Position numbers and translations under genes: made by a program
The notes under the pieces: generated by a model
The model's database searches: none
What the model was told of the DNA's origin: nothing
The model's input: the letters and a program-made list of their open reading frames with translations, nothing else
Shown: one piece after another, positions 1 to 12,500 of the stretch
How positions within the stretch are numbered: the stretch's first letter is position 1
How the letters are laid out: each line of letters opens with the position of its first letter
Source of the DNA: Struthidea cinerea
Lineage: Eukaryota; Chordata; Aves; Passeriformes; Corcoracidae
Assembly: GCA_013397865.1 (NCBI GenBank)
Contig: VZTI01000421.1
Coordinates: 102,844-166,843, forward strand
Direction: 5' to 3'
DNA: 64,000 nt

Positions 1-33
1 GATGGGTGCCCACCCCATGTCCTGTCCCTGCAG

Positions 34-2254
34 GTGTCTTTGCCCCGACGCTCTTCTCCAAGGTGTATGGGAAGCTGGTCTGTGGTGAGTGCCACAACGT
101 CACCCAGAACCCACTGGGCCACTACCTCTGCCACAACTGTCACTTTGACCTGGTGAGTGGGGACCTGGACCCCCAAGAGGGGGAATTTGGGGTTGGGGAT
201 GCTCTGAGCCCCCCTGGCTCTCGTGCTGGGTGGTGGCAGTGGGGCTGTCCCTTGTCCCCTGTATCCCTGTTGACAGGCGCTCTCTCTGCAGATGGACAAC
301 AACGGCACCCTCTACTACAGCCACGTCCAGTGAGTGTCCACTGCGGTGGGGACAGGGCTGTCCCCACACTGGGGTGGCACATCCTGGGTTTGGTCATGTT
401 CCTGCGTCCCTCCCAGGACCCCTCTCCACCCCAATGATCCTGTGCCCCATTTCCTCCATCCCCAGGGGAAGTCCCCTGGGGTCTCCATGCCAGAGCCTGG
501 TGGCACTGACAGTGTCACCTGTGTCCCACAGACCCCTGGTGTACACGGTGTCCATCCTGCTCCCTGCTGCCTACCTCATCGGGCTCTTCTTCACCCTCAA
601 AACCCACACGCACATCTACGACATCCACGTCAGTGATTGTCACAGTGAGTGCCCCCAAATGTCCTGGCTGTGGGGCTGGCTCTTGTCACTGCTCTGGGGT
701 GTCCCACACGTCTCTGCTCTCTCCCCAGTGCCTGGACACCACCACAGCGCTGTGGTCCACTGGTCCCGCTGGCGGGCCCTGGTCATCCTCCTGCTCTCCA
801 CCCTGTGCATGTCGGCCTGTGCTGACCTGGCCACGGAGCACATCAGCCCCATCCTCACCAACTCCACCATCTCGCAGGTGAGCCAGGTCTGAGTGTCCCC
901 AAGGACCAAGATGTGCCCTCCAGGGATGGGGACCTGCCCTGGCTGCAGTTGGAGCCCCAAAAGCAGTGGGGGAAAGATGCTGAGATGCTCTGCATGGTTG
1001 CCCTGGGCTTGGATGTGGTCAGGGCCAGGCTGATGTCACCTCTTCCCTGCAGTATTTCATCGGTGTCACCGTGCTGGCGATGGTGCCCGAGCTGCCAGAG
1101 ATTGTCAACGGCATCCAGTTTGCCCTGCAGAACAACCTGAGCTTGAGGTGAGGTGGCTCCAAGGATGAGTTTTGGGGTGGTCCCTGTGCCAGTCCTATCA
1201 CTGTGTCTTGGTGCCCACGATGGGCTGCACAGCCACTGGTGGGTCAGATCCCTGTCAGCTTGTCCTCAAGGGGAATTAGTCACCTAAAAAATGGTGTCAG
1301 AACTGGGATGGGCTCCGTGGTTTGGGATTTTCTCACCCCAAGGGCTGCCAGAGACCTGGTGCTTGGCAGCTCCTAAGTTGTCCTTCCTCCCCAGCATCGA
1401 GATCGGGAACTGCATCGCGGTGCAGGTCTGCATGCTCCAGATCCCCATCCTAGTGCTCTTCACCATCTTCTACGTGAGTAGCCTCAGGAGGACTTCCTGC
1501 AGCAGGGCTGGGGACACGGTGGGACACGGAAAGGACACAGCTGCCCTTCCCAGTGTCTCCCCTCTGCTCAGTGCAGGGGAAGTGGGGTCAGATGTCTCCT
1601 GGTGCTGTCCCCACCCTGGGGATGTGTGGCAGAGGGTTTAGGAGGTGACACACAAGTCCCCAGAGTTAGAGTGGGGTTGTCCTGGTTGGCCATAAACCCC
1701 AAATCCTCTCCCTTGCAGCCGACCAACTTCACGCTCGTCTTCAGCGACCTCCATGTCTATGCCAGCATGTTCAGCGTGGTGCTCATGAACTACATCTTCA
1801 TGGATGGCAAATGCGACTACTTCCAAGGTGACCACACCCCCCAAGGCTGCTGTGGGACTTGGAGTATTCCCTGGGATGTGGGACGGGGGGCTCCTGGGTC
1901 CAGCCCTGGGGTTATCTGCTTGTGGGGCTCTCAGCCTGTGGCGACCTGAGCAATCCTGGGGTCTCGGTTGACCATTGTGGGGCTGTCCCCCTACAGCAGC
2001 TCCAAGGGCGACCACTCCCATTTCCCCCTTTAAAAGGATTTAAACTCCCTTTAATGGACATTTTGTAGAGAACCACAACAGTCCTCTCCAGAGGGCTAAT
2101 CCAGACCACACCACGTCTTAAACCCACGTCCCTCCTTGCTCCAGGGAGTAACTCCCTCCAACCCTCTCTGTCCGCCCCAGGAACGGTGCTGGTGATGGTT
2201 TACTTCATCCTCCTGGCCGTGTATTTCTTTGCCCCCTCGCCCAGCGGCTGCTGA
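34..2254 (+). CDS. cax1: Cax1/VNX1-type cation/proton exchanger, C-terminal half (8 exons, 5' end outside window)
   Basis: Eight exons with consensus splice sites join in one frame: 34-152, 292-329, 532-644, 729-877, 1053-1147, 1395-1473, 1719-1827 and 2181-2254 (TGA 2252-2254), giving 257 codons. The product should swap a cation for protons across an intracellular membrane (family knowledge). Visible parts, in order: a CX2C-X12-CX2C segment (CGEC...CHNC) in the first exon; a hydrophobic segment ending GLFFTLKTHTH; a second hydrophobic segment with LSTLCMSACADLATEH; the second alpha-repeat with VPELPEIVNG followed by EIGNCIAVQVC; and two more hydrophobic helices ending in a short tail (FAPSPSGC). 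This resembles the fungal VNX1 and fish Cax1 branch of the CaCA superfamily, not SLC8 or SLC24. The N-terminal half, with the first alpha-repeat, is not in the window. I am confident of the family and less so of the symbol or the ion transported. Confidence 0.85.
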
Positions 2255-2750
2255 GGTTTGGATTCTCCTTTCTCCAACCCCCTCGTTGGGATCAGCACCC
2301 GTCAAGACCTTTTCCAGTGTCTCAGGGACTCGGCCGGGCTGGCTCCGGTCTGGAAGCGCCGTTTCCTGAAGCTCCTGCTGCTGCTGCTGGGCTCCCCCTG
2401 TGGGGCTTCAGGGATGGGAAGGGTGGATGCAATGGAATTGCTCCTGAAATGAGGAGCCTCAAAGCCAGAGCATGTCACAGAGGGATCTCTAGCCCACACC
2501 TGAGTGGCTGGAAGGAAAATTGTCCTTAGTGGAGGGTCTTGAAGGGGATTTCTGTATGTCTTGAGGACAGACTCCTCCCTGGGGATGTGTTGCACTGGGA
2601 GAAGGTGCCTGAGAAGTCCCTCATCCTCCCAGGCCTGGGAGGGACTCGGGCCTGGGAATCGCACAAGAATGTTTGATGGCACCAGAAATGCACCCAAAGG
2701 TATTTTCAGCTGTTTTGTCATTAAAGTGATTTTGTACAAATCAGAAACAA
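2255..2750 (+). other. 3' UTR of the cation/proton exchanger gene
   Basis: This follows the TGA at 2252-2254 and runs to a likely cleavage site just past the ATTAAA signal at 2720-2725. No repeat or second gene is visible in it. The exact cleavage site is inferred. Confidence 0.6.
2720..2725 (+). terminator. Poly(A) signal ATTAAA of the exchanger gene
   Basis: The variant signal ATTAAA lies 466 bp past the stop codon, with a T/G-rich stretch (GTGATTTTGTACAAA) straight after it. It is the best plus-strand polyadenylation candidate before the intergenic DNA. Confidence 0.55.
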
Positions 2751-3985
2751 GATTGTTTCTCCTTAAATGAGCCTCGGTCACTGCCCTGGGTCCCTCTGTG
2801 GCCACCATTCCCTGTCCTCTGTCACCTCACCCCAGGGACAGAGCCAGCGGGGTGGCTGTTGGCTCCAGCTTTCTCCATGACCCTCCCAAAGCTCCAGCTC
2901 ATTTCCAGCTTGGTCTTGTCTGACTGTCCCGGGTCCTCCTGGCTTCGAGGTCTTTACCAGGCTCCTGCAAAGGGTAAGGGATGCTCCTGGTGTTGTGCAC
3001 AGGGTGTGACAGACTGGGGACATCTCCCTCCGTGCAGGGAAATGCCGGTGGGTGTGGTGAGAGGACAAAGTTGGGGCTTGGATTGATTTATTATCTTTAA
3101 AAACAAAAACAACCCCAAAGCAAAACACGGACAGATCCATTAACACAGGCAAGAAGGCTCTGTGCCTCTTCTCTCTCCCCTGCTCCATCGGGATGTACTT
3201 CAGCATAAAAACCAGGGAGTGCTGTCACAGGAATGTTGGACTCTGAAAGGATGGACAGCCCAGAGCGAGGCAGGAAGCAGCCTGGGATCGCCCTCCTTCC
3301 CAGGGAAGGCAGCAGCTTGTTAGGGATTAATGAAGCTGCTTTATTTAAGCCTTTTTGTTTTCCTAGCACGGACAAATCCTGCTGTCATTAGCCTGGGACG
3401 TTTGGGAGCCTTCCTGGCTGAGTAGCTGGAGTTGCTGATGGCGGGACAGGGAAGGATGGAAAAGGGATGGGATGGGAGAGCAGAAGTTGTAGGAGAACCT
3501 GCTCAGTGCCATCATCTTACTGAGGTGAAAAAAAACCATTTCTCCTGGGGTGAGGGATGCTTGGGAATTCTCTGTTCTGAGCTGGCTTTCCCTGTCTCCT
3601 TATATCCTGTCCCCATCCCAGGCATCATTGTGGATGCTCTTATCCCCTCCCCATCAGCTGCTGCAGATGCTGGAGCCTTTCCCTCTCCCTGGGGAATTAT
3701 AACTAAAGCTTTTATCCACAGGCACTAGCCCAGCAGCAATTAAAGCCACCCCTCAGCAGGAGCTGTGAGCTCAAAGTGCTTTTAAACCAAGTCTTTTTTT
3801 TTAGGAAGAGCAGCCTCCAAGATCTTGTGCCCCTCATGCAGCAGCCAGTGGAGGTTATGGAATGGGAAAAGCCCCTGGAAATTCATCAGTGCGTGATGCT
3901 TGTATTGCTTTTATCAGTAAAAGTGAAGGCCCTGGACCTTTGTGGTTTTCTTGGTGATGCTTCCCCAGCTCCTGTGGGCTGGAGG
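2750..3985. other. Intergenic stretch between the exchanger and KLHDC10
   Basis: No coding exon is recognised here. The stretch is mostly unique sequence. Minus-strand AATAAA motifs at 3087-3092 and 3340-3345 could serve as distal poly(A) sites for KLHDC10 if its 3' UTR is long, but nothing here proves that use. Confidence 0.4.
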
Positions 3986-4690
3986 TGGAGGGATCCACAG
4001 GGATCAAATCCAACTCCTGGCCCTGCCCAGGACATCCCAACAATCCTGCCCTGTGCCTGGGAGCGTTGTCCAAACGCTCCTGGAGCTCTGGCAGCCTTGG
4101 GGCCGTGTCCATTCCCTGGGGAGCCTGGTCAGTGCCTGAAAGAGCAGGACAATGGCCTCCCTCAATGCTGTCCCTGATGTCCCCAGGACAGGGATGTCCC
4201 TCCTGGCTCCAGGGCACGGCTGACTCAGATCCAGCTTTCCACCAACCAGCACCCCCAGGTCCCTTCCCACAGCTGCTCCCCAGCCTCTCCTTTCCCAGTC
4301 TGTCCTGGATGCACTTTGCTGAAGTCTGAAGATTCCATCTCCTGGCTTTTCTGGATCACCCAGGTGGGTTATGCTGTTGTAGAAGGAAATCAGGTTGGCC
4401 AAGCAGGACTTTCTCCTCCTGAAGCCGTGCTGGCTGTAACCAATGTCCGTGTTGTCCTCCAGGGGTTCTTCAATACCTCCCAGAATAATCTTTTCCAGGA
4501 TTTTACCAGGCACTGAAGTGAGACTGGCAGCCCTGCGGTTTCCAGGGTCATCCCTTAAAAATTGGGACCAGCTTCCAGCCAGCTGAGACCTCTCCAGGTT
4601 CCCAAGACTGCTCCAAAATCATCAAGAGAAGCTTTGTGACAACCTCAGAGAAAGCTCCAGAGGTTTCCAGAGTAAGGAAAACCTAAGAAC
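3985..4690 (-). mobile_element. CR1 LINE fragment with reverse-transcriptase remnant
   Basis: Read on the minus strand, the 4200-4513 part encodes a degraded CR1 ORF2 piece with the landmarks PGKILEKI, IGYSQHGF, KSCLANLISFY and IEEPLEDN, typical of the CR1 reverse-transcriptase domain. The 3985-4140 part matches the CR1 3' region (the TTGTCCAAACGCTCCTGGAG landmark). The tail lies left and the RT part right, so the element is on the minus strand, truncated and internally shortened. It is dead: there is no full ORF. Confidence 0.85.
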
Positions 4691-5290
4691 CTACGGAATG
4701 TGCTTGCTCAGAGATCCAGGCCTGGACGGCTCCAGTATCACCCTGGGGATGAGGGGAGATGCTCCTTAAAGCAGGTAAGAGGAAAACCAGCACAGGGGTG
4801 ACCAGGCTGCTCCAGGACAAAGGTCCCAGAAGGCAAAGACAGAAGTGTGGATATTCAGCCTCAGAGTTTGGGAAGGAGCTGGAGAAATTGGTCCTGCAGG
4901 TCACTACAAGCCAAGGCAGGAGAGCAGGGAACCCTTCCCCAGCCCACAGCTGCTAGCAGGGTCCGGATTCAGCAGCCAGGGAGGTTGGGAAGGGGTTGAA
5001 ACGCACAATTCCTGCGAAGGTGCAGTTGCAGGGGATGGAGACATCAGAGCTCCAAGCAGCTCCCACCAGTTCTTGTGGTCCAAGCACCTGAAAACCTCAG
5101 CTGTGATGCCCTGCCTTTGTTTTTCTGAGCCTTGGGGGGAAAAAAAAAAGCAGCAACTGAGGAAGGAGAATGAGGACCATCTATTCCCAAGACCAGGGGA
5201 AGCCTAATTTTGGGACAAGGGGTGAGTTCCTGAAGTGGTGGGGGGCAGTGACTCCAGCAGGCAGCGCCTTTGGATTAACAACATGAAGAC
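4690..5290. other. Intergenic or distal 3' UTR sequence, no gene seen
   Basis: I see no exon-like or conserved coding segment. A short A-run lies near 5139. It could belong to a longer KLHDC10 3' UTR if the 5301 poly(A) site is bypassed. Confidence 0.35.
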
Positions 5291-6567
5291 AATGCTATGG
5301 TTTATTTAAACATAAATGCAATCTCTTAAAAAGTAACTAAAACCCCAGAGTATAACATCTGCCTTTGATGAAGAGGGAAAGCATTGGGAAAAGCTGAGTT
5401 TAAAAACAAAAGGCACTTAAAAATGGGCTCCAACTGAAAAGGATTTTGCACAAACCTCATACCTGGAGCTGCTCGGAGTTCAGCGGCCACTGAAATTCAG
5501 TGTAGAGAGCACAAGAGGACCAGAGATGCTCCTTCCTGTGCAGAGACAATCCCTGTTCCCAGCAGGAGGGAGAGATGTTGTTCCCTTTCCCCTTTTTTGG
5601 ATGCTGTATTTCCTTGGCTGAGCGATCCACAATGCCATTCCTCAAACTGGCTTTAAATCACATCTCCCACCCTCAGGGGAACATGAAGCAACAAAAAAAA
5701 AGGCCAATTTTGGAGGTGTGGGAGGAAGGAAAACCAAAAGCTGGGAAATGCTGATAACCAGGACTTGGCTGAGCAGGTTAAGAGAGCTCTGAAATCTACA
5801 GGGTGAGTTTTTGCTGTAGCTCGTTCTGGGTGCAAAGTGAGCAGAAAAGGTTAAAAAAGCCTCAGGAAAACCTTTTCCCTCCCCAGGCCCAGTAAACTAC
5901 ACAGTAGTCCCTTCAGTGGCAACTTTCTCCCAGTCTTCCAAGCAAACCTTTAAACATGAAAAGGGGAGAACACAGACACTGCACCAGAGAAGCTGCAAGG
6001 GCCAAGCTTCGCTCGCCGCCCCAGGTGACGTTCCAGCCGTCTCCGGAAGCTCAGGGATGGGAACGTGCCCATGGAACACATGCAAGGCTGGAGGAATCGG
6101 TGGTTTTGGAGAGGGGGAGCTCAGCTGGGTGGGAGGGATGGGTTATCCAAAGCAAAAGAACAGGTTGGTGGCTGTTCTGCATCGAATGTTCCTGGCTGGA
6201 TACGAGGGTGAAAATACCAAGGTGAAGGTGCCACGTGTAAGCACAGGCTCAGACATTCAGTAACTCATTAAGCTCCCCAATTAATCTGCAAGCATGTGCT
6301 GATGACAGGTTGATGGTGGGCTGCTTAGTCTCAGAAAATACTTTTTGATCAATGGTGTAATTTAGAGCTCCATAAATAAAAAGGGGATTTTTTTTTTTCA
6401 ATGACTAAAAGTAACAATGTCTCCAAAGGCATCGATGTATTTGCTGAGTAAGGCCTTGAGCAGGTTCCTCCATGTTCTTAGCAAGACAATCCATGGAATC
6501 CATAAATAGGGGGTGGGAGGGGGAGTTCTTCAACGTGGTGAGTCTTGGCCAGAAGTGGGAGATGTTC
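5285..6567 (-). other. KLHDC10: Probable 3' UTR of KLHDC10
   Basis: This is the minus-strand sequence after the KLHDC10 stop codon (6568-6570) down to the first strong poly(A) candidate. It is mostly A/T-rich and unique, with no CR1 fragment. The extent rests on the choice of poly(A) signal. Confidence 0.5.
5301..5306 (-). terminator. KLHDC10: Poly(A) signal AATAAA, candidate for KLHDC10
   Basis: On the minus strand AATAAA is followed by a CA and then a T/G-rich stretch (TTGTCTTCATGTTGTT), a normal cleavage-site arrangement. The 3' UTR would then be about 1.27 kb. More distal AATAAA motifs at 3340-3345 and 3087-3092 remain possible. Confidence 0.55.
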
Positions 6568-9500
6568 TCATTTTAGTCGCTCAACAAGTCCCTGCGTCAG
6601 TCCAAGGTGCAAAAGCTGGGATCTGGAGAGAGTTGCTAGCTGAGGGAAAGATTCCAGGAGCTTCTCCCAGCACAGTTCCAGCAGGCTGGGCACCACCAGC
6701 CACATTTTGAACAGGGAACCAGTCCGTTTGTTTTCGTGGATGTTGACCACCCCTCCGTGGACGTACATGCAGCCAGCCTAGGTGGGGAAAGGGGGACAGG
6801 AATTACACAGCCAGGAAAAGCCGGATTGGGCTATCCCCATTCCTGGCTGCTGGGGTTCCTCTGAGTCAAGGGAGGAATCACTGCTGGAGGGGCCATGTCT
6901 CATCCTAAACCACATATCCTGCACCTCAGAGCGCTCTGCTCTGAATTTTAGGTGATTTCTATTCCAAGAAACCCATTTTAGGAGTGTGGCAAACTGTTAA
7001 TAAGTAGTACAGAGCCATACTCATGTTTCAGCTAAAAATAATGTTTTTTTAAACTACACCCACCTCACACAGACATCCTGCATTCCCTTGGCTCAGCACA
7101 ACCCTGCTGAAAGGATGACAGGAACACAGAGAGATGGGAAAAACTCAGCTGCTGCGTGGCTTTTTTTTTTTCTCCTTATGCTGGCAAAGAAAGGGCATTC
7201 CTGCTGTCCAGGCAGTCACTGAGCTGCCTGGGAAACACCTTTATCAGGCTTCCCAGGAAAAGCTGCATTTATAACATTCTCCAAACTAAGTGACACCAAG
7301 GAATGTGATCTCTGCCCTCAGGAGGTGAGGAGCTGAAGAAGGTGAAGGCACAGCCAAAGGCATTTCTTGCTGCCTGTTAATTACCAATCCCAGGTCTCCA
7401 GACTTTTACTTCTGGCTAGAAGCTCTGGAAATACCAACATTCCTTAGTGGTTTCCAACGGGCTGGACACAGGTTCATCTAATCCTTCACCTCAGGCTGTC
7501 CTCACTAGGCTAAAATCACTTTATTCAGGGAGTATTTGTGCTTTTCTTAATTCCTTCTACAAGCAAGAACTGCTGTTCCCACATGGAGTTTAAAAGCTAA
7601 AATTCTGCATCATTTCTTTCAGGAAGCAAAATCCACGGTGTGGCACCACTCTTCAAACAGCAGCAGGAGTAAAAGCCTCCCAAAAGATGCTGCATCCAGT
7701 GGAGGTCACTTCCTTGGGAACATCAGCTCTATTCACAGCCCACACTAACATCAGAGTGCTTGGACGAACAATCCCAGCTCCAGAGGAACAAAATGAGCCA
7801 CTTACTGGGGTGACAGCAGCACAGTGGAAGTACACAGGCTCTGGCATCGCAGCTGGCAGCTTGACCCACTGGAAAGTTTGGAGGTTCAGCTTCCAAACGT
7901 CTCCCAGAATCACCTCTCCGTTGTAGCCTCCGCAAATGAACACATCTGCAAGAGAGGAGACACAGGGAGTGGCCAGGCTCAGCCACCCCCCTGCCAGCAA
8001 CCGCGGGCCACGTGGGGAGAGAGGTCAGGGATCACCTTCCCAGCACAGTTCTGGGCTCAGTAATTGTTTTACTACACCACACACTCTCAGGATCTCCCAC
8101 ATCGGTCCCAGCACAACAAGAGGCCACTTCGAGAATCTCAGGGTGGTTTGGGTGGGAAGGGACCTCAAAGCCCATCCCTTTTCATCCCCAGCCATGGGCA
8201 GGAACACCTTCCATTGTCCCAGGCTGCTCCAAGCCCTGTCCAGCCTGGCCTCGGACACTGCCAGGGATCCAGGGGCAGCCACAGCTGCTCTGGGAATTCC
8301 AGCCCAGGGCCTCCCCACCCTCCCAGCCAGGAATTCCTTCCCAAGATCCCATCCAGCCCTGCCCTCTGGCAGTGGGAAGCCATTCCCTGGGTCCTGTCCC
8401 TCCAGGCCTTGTCCCCAGTCCCTCTCCAGCTCTCCTGGAGCCCCTTCAGGCCCTGCAAGGGGCTCGGAGCTCTCCCTGGAGCCTTCTCCTCTCCAGGTGA
8501 ACACCCCCAGCTCTCCCAGCCTGGCTCCAGAGCAGAGGGGCTCCAGCCCTGGGAGCAGCTCCGGGGCCTCCTCTGGACTCTCTCCAGCAGCTCCAGGTCC
8601 TGCTGCTGTTGTCCCCAGGGCTGGGGCAGCTCTGCAGGTGGGGTCTCACCTGAGTGGGGCAGAGGGGCAGAATTCCCCCCTCTCCTGCTGCCCACTCGGG
8701 GGGATCAGGGTGGATTTCTGGCTCATGTCCCACTTCCCAGCCTGCCCACAATCCCAACCCCAGCATGGCAGACTCAGGGCTAAATGCCATTGGAAGCAGG
8801 AGTGCATTCTCTCTTTTTGTAGCTAACCTGACTTCCCAGACATCTGGGTTTGATCAGATTCCAGGGATTTTAAACCCATGGGGAGCAGCTCCAGCTCCCA
8901 GTCCTGCCTTGCTCCCAGATTTGCCCAAGTTCCCAACTCAGAGGCTGCCAAATCCTGCTGGTGAAGGGGACTGGAAGCATCTCCCAGCTCCTGCCTTACT
9001 TTTATTGGCACGATTAACACTCCTAGGAAATACAACCCAGCATTTCACTCCACCCTTCAACAGAGAGCATTCAGCCACTGACCTGAAGAGTTTGGAAAAG
9101 AGGGATCAAGATTGTAACTGTTTTCTCAGTGCAGAAGAAAGACTGGTGCCAGCTGGGCAGCTTAAGGCCTGTCAGTGAGGAAAAAATCCTCTACCAGAAA
9201 AGCTGCGTGTTCCCTGCAGCTCTCTCCAACTCTCCACTGTTTGGTTGTACAAGATACACCCATTTTCCAGAGGCAAATCTTACCATTTTTTATCTGGACA
9301 CAGCTGTGGCATCTTCTGGCTGCTGGGAAGCCTGGGGAGAATAAATGAAAAAATATGTATCAACAACAGTTGCTTTAAAGTGCTTGTGCAAGTGGTGATT
9401 TTGTCTCAACATTTAATCATGAAGTTTAATTTTTAAGGGGTTCTGCTTTCCTGCAATCCCAGGTGTAAAAGCTGTAATTTTAAGCAGCTGTTTTGGGTTT

Positions 9501-12500
9501 GATTCCTAATTCCTCTCCAGGGAAGGAAGAAATGTGCTGGAATCTTGTTCCTCAAAGTCTCAGATCTGGCTTGGTGAAGAGCAGCTGTGAGATTCCCAGG
9601 GAAAGCCCAGGGCCTCAAGGGGGACAGGGATGATTTGGATCCTCTGGGAGCAGATCCAGGCACTGTCACCTTCCCCATGGAGGGAAGCCAGACTGCCAAA
9701 TTCCCTTGGATGGGTTAACCCTCAGTGCTGAACCACAAGCAGGAGGATCTCAACGCCAGCATTAAGTCACATACTGAACAAGAACAGGGAAAGATGGGAA
9801 ATTCCAAACTCACCGACTTTCTCGTGAGGTTTTGTGGTGATCTCCTCCCAGGTGTTGGTTTCCAGGTTGTAGGCATGGATCTGGAGGGGAAAAAGAGGAG
9901 CCATGAGATCCTCCTGGCTCTGCCAGCACCAGGATGAGGCAGGCACAGGCTCTGACCCACTATAAATAACCCCTTTTTTTTCGTTAAGTGTAAACCCAAA
10001 AATAGCTGATCCCAGCCAGTGACTAAGCAGGTCTAAAATCACCTTCCAAGCTCCATCCCAGCTTTGCTATTTCAGCCCTACAGCTGGGAAAAAAAAAAAA
10101 AAAAAGAATATTGCTTTTTAAAAGAGCTGGACCAATTAAAATCCACACCCTCGAGTTCTCAGAAGGATTTAGAAATACCTTTCTCCTACTGCATGTAGGG
10201 AGAAAAGAAATGGAACAATGGAGAGATAAAATGCCACATTAAGTGCTGCAGATCCCACTTTTTTGGAAGCAGAGCACTATTTAAAGTGACCACAGATTCA
10301 TCACCAGGACATTCTGTGGCAAATCCAGGTTTTACAGAAATAGGAGAACAATCTGCTCCCAATTATGTGGATTTTTTTTTTAACCAGGCTCTCCAGGCAA
10401 AGCCAGATGAAGAGGCTGTGCTGGTTATACCTCAGTGTGGAAAATCCCCTATGCAAGATTCCAAATGCCTCACCTTATCCAAGGAATAAGCTGTCCAGGA
10501 AGTTCCACCTCCCAGGATATAAATCCGCTGACCGTCATGAGCAATTTCGTGTCGGTACCTGAAGGAGCAAAGAACATCCAGCAGCACAATTAACAACAAC
10601 AAAAAACCTTCTGGAAAACACCACCAGATTCCAGGGATTTGAGCAGAAACTCCCAAGTCTGGCTATACTGCATCAGTCTCTCAGGCTGGGAGCATTCAGG
10701 AGATGTGGAAATTTTCCTGAGCCCTCCAAGCAGCACGCCAGAAGCTTGAAAGGCATTTTCTGATTGCAGAGCAATTATTAAATAATTAATGATTATGGAA
10801 TACCAGGGCAGCCATTAATATTCCAGCCCCTTCTAAGATGATCCCTGGAAGACCAAGGCCAGGTTGGACGGGGCTTGGAGCAACCTGGGATAGTGGGAGG
10901 TGTCCCTGCCCACGGCACCTGAGTGGAATTGGATTTGCTTCAAGGTTCCTTCCCACCCAAACCAGTCTGGGATTCTTGCATTCCCAATCCTGTTCTCAGC
11001 TGGACACCAAACCACGGATGAGAGCAACCAAAATCCTTCCCTCCAATGCCACAACGATCCCAGGAAAAGGAGGGCTGGAAATGCCAACCTGAGCAAGGTT
11101 TCCCAAAACTTCCCATTCCCTGCCTCCCAAAAAAAGCTCCCTGAAGCTGCCCAGGTGCTCACCTCTCCTCTGGCATGTCACAGGACATATTGTTTGGCTT
11201 CAGCTGGGTCCATTCCCGAGTGTTGAGGTCCAGCTTGTGGAGGTCGGTGCTGTAGATGTACCCAGTTGTTCCTCCAAACACGTAGAGACACCCATTGATG
11301 ATGGCCATGGCCTGGCAGAGAAACCAGTTTAGAAAGGACTTGGGACTGGAAAAGGGGGCTGGAAAAGAGGGAATTCCTGCTCTTCCAAAGCAGACGTGCA
11401 CCAGCAAAAAGGGTCAGTCCTGCTCGGAGAGTGAATCCATTTCTTTGTCCACCTCGTTCATTCACACTATGGAAAGTCTTAAAAGGTGTTATTCTAATAT
11501 ACAGAAAACCTACAAATTTTCATTTAGAGTTGTGGGTTTCAAAGGTTTTTGACTCCCAACCGCTCCTTAAGCCAGATTTTTTTCATTCAGCTGCACCAGG
11601 TATTTAGTGAACAAATTTTGGCCTTTCTAACTAGGAGAAAACCTCCTTTTCCTTTGAAATCTCCAAGAACCAAGGCTGCTTTATTTCTTTAAGAAGGATG
11701 CCTGCTTTTCCTTATGCTTTTATACAAAGAGAACAACTTTGGTGAGCAGCAGAGAAGAGATTTCGGTGCTCTGGCCCCTTTCTGAGGCACTCAGGGCTTC
11801 CCTGTGCTCCCTACCTGGCCGTAGATGCGGTTGGGTTTCTTGCCACGGCAGCTGAGCAGAGCCCATCTCTTGTACTTGACGTTGCACACGTGGACGTCGT
11901 TCCCGTTGCTCTCTCCAAAGGGGATCCCGGTGCCCCCAAAAACCAGGAGGTTGTTGCCATGTAAAACAACTGGGAGAGAGAGAAAAAACAGGGACACTCA
12001 CTGCTGTGAGATCAGCGGAACAGAACGATTTTTCCAGGCTGTTCCAAGCCAGGTTGGACTGGGCTTGGAGCGACCTCCTCCAGGGAAGGTGTCCCTGCCC
12101 ATGGCACGGAATTGGATGACCTTTAAGCTCCCTTCCAACCCAAACCATTCCACATTTCCACGCTCTGGAGACAGCAGTGCTCTGTGCTGTTCAAATTCCC
12201 TACAATCCCCTCTGTGCCTTTACGGCTTCGAGACGCTCTAAAAGGGAAAGGATCCCAACTAAAACCATGGTAACCAAAGGTCTGCTTTGAAAAAGGAACA
12301 AAGACATCTATTTTTGGATGCTTTGAGATGTCTGCACGAAGCACCTTCCTGCTGAAAGCACAGGTGCCTTGCAGCCATCAAGGTAAACACCTGGAAAAAA
12401 CCTCTTGCTTTCCCATTTTTTTTCTTTCTCTCTGCCTCAACTGAGCGAAAAGGGAAAGAAAAATCACAAACCCAACCCAACTTCAAGGCCTACTTGGAAA

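Noticed and set aside
4004..4513. Minus-strand ORF with a plausible protein (PGKILEKI ... IGYSQHGF)
   Set aside because: It is the degraded reverse-transcriptase part of a CR1 LINE, not a host gene.
1..6567. TMEM209, the human neighbour of KLHDC10
   Set aside because: No exon resembling it was found; this interval holds the exchanger gene instead.
8012..8826. Several long overlapping ORFs on both strands
   Set aside because: They lie over a GC-rich CR1 fragment; composition keeps frames open. The same ORFs recur at 55.5-56.2 kb in the sister copy.
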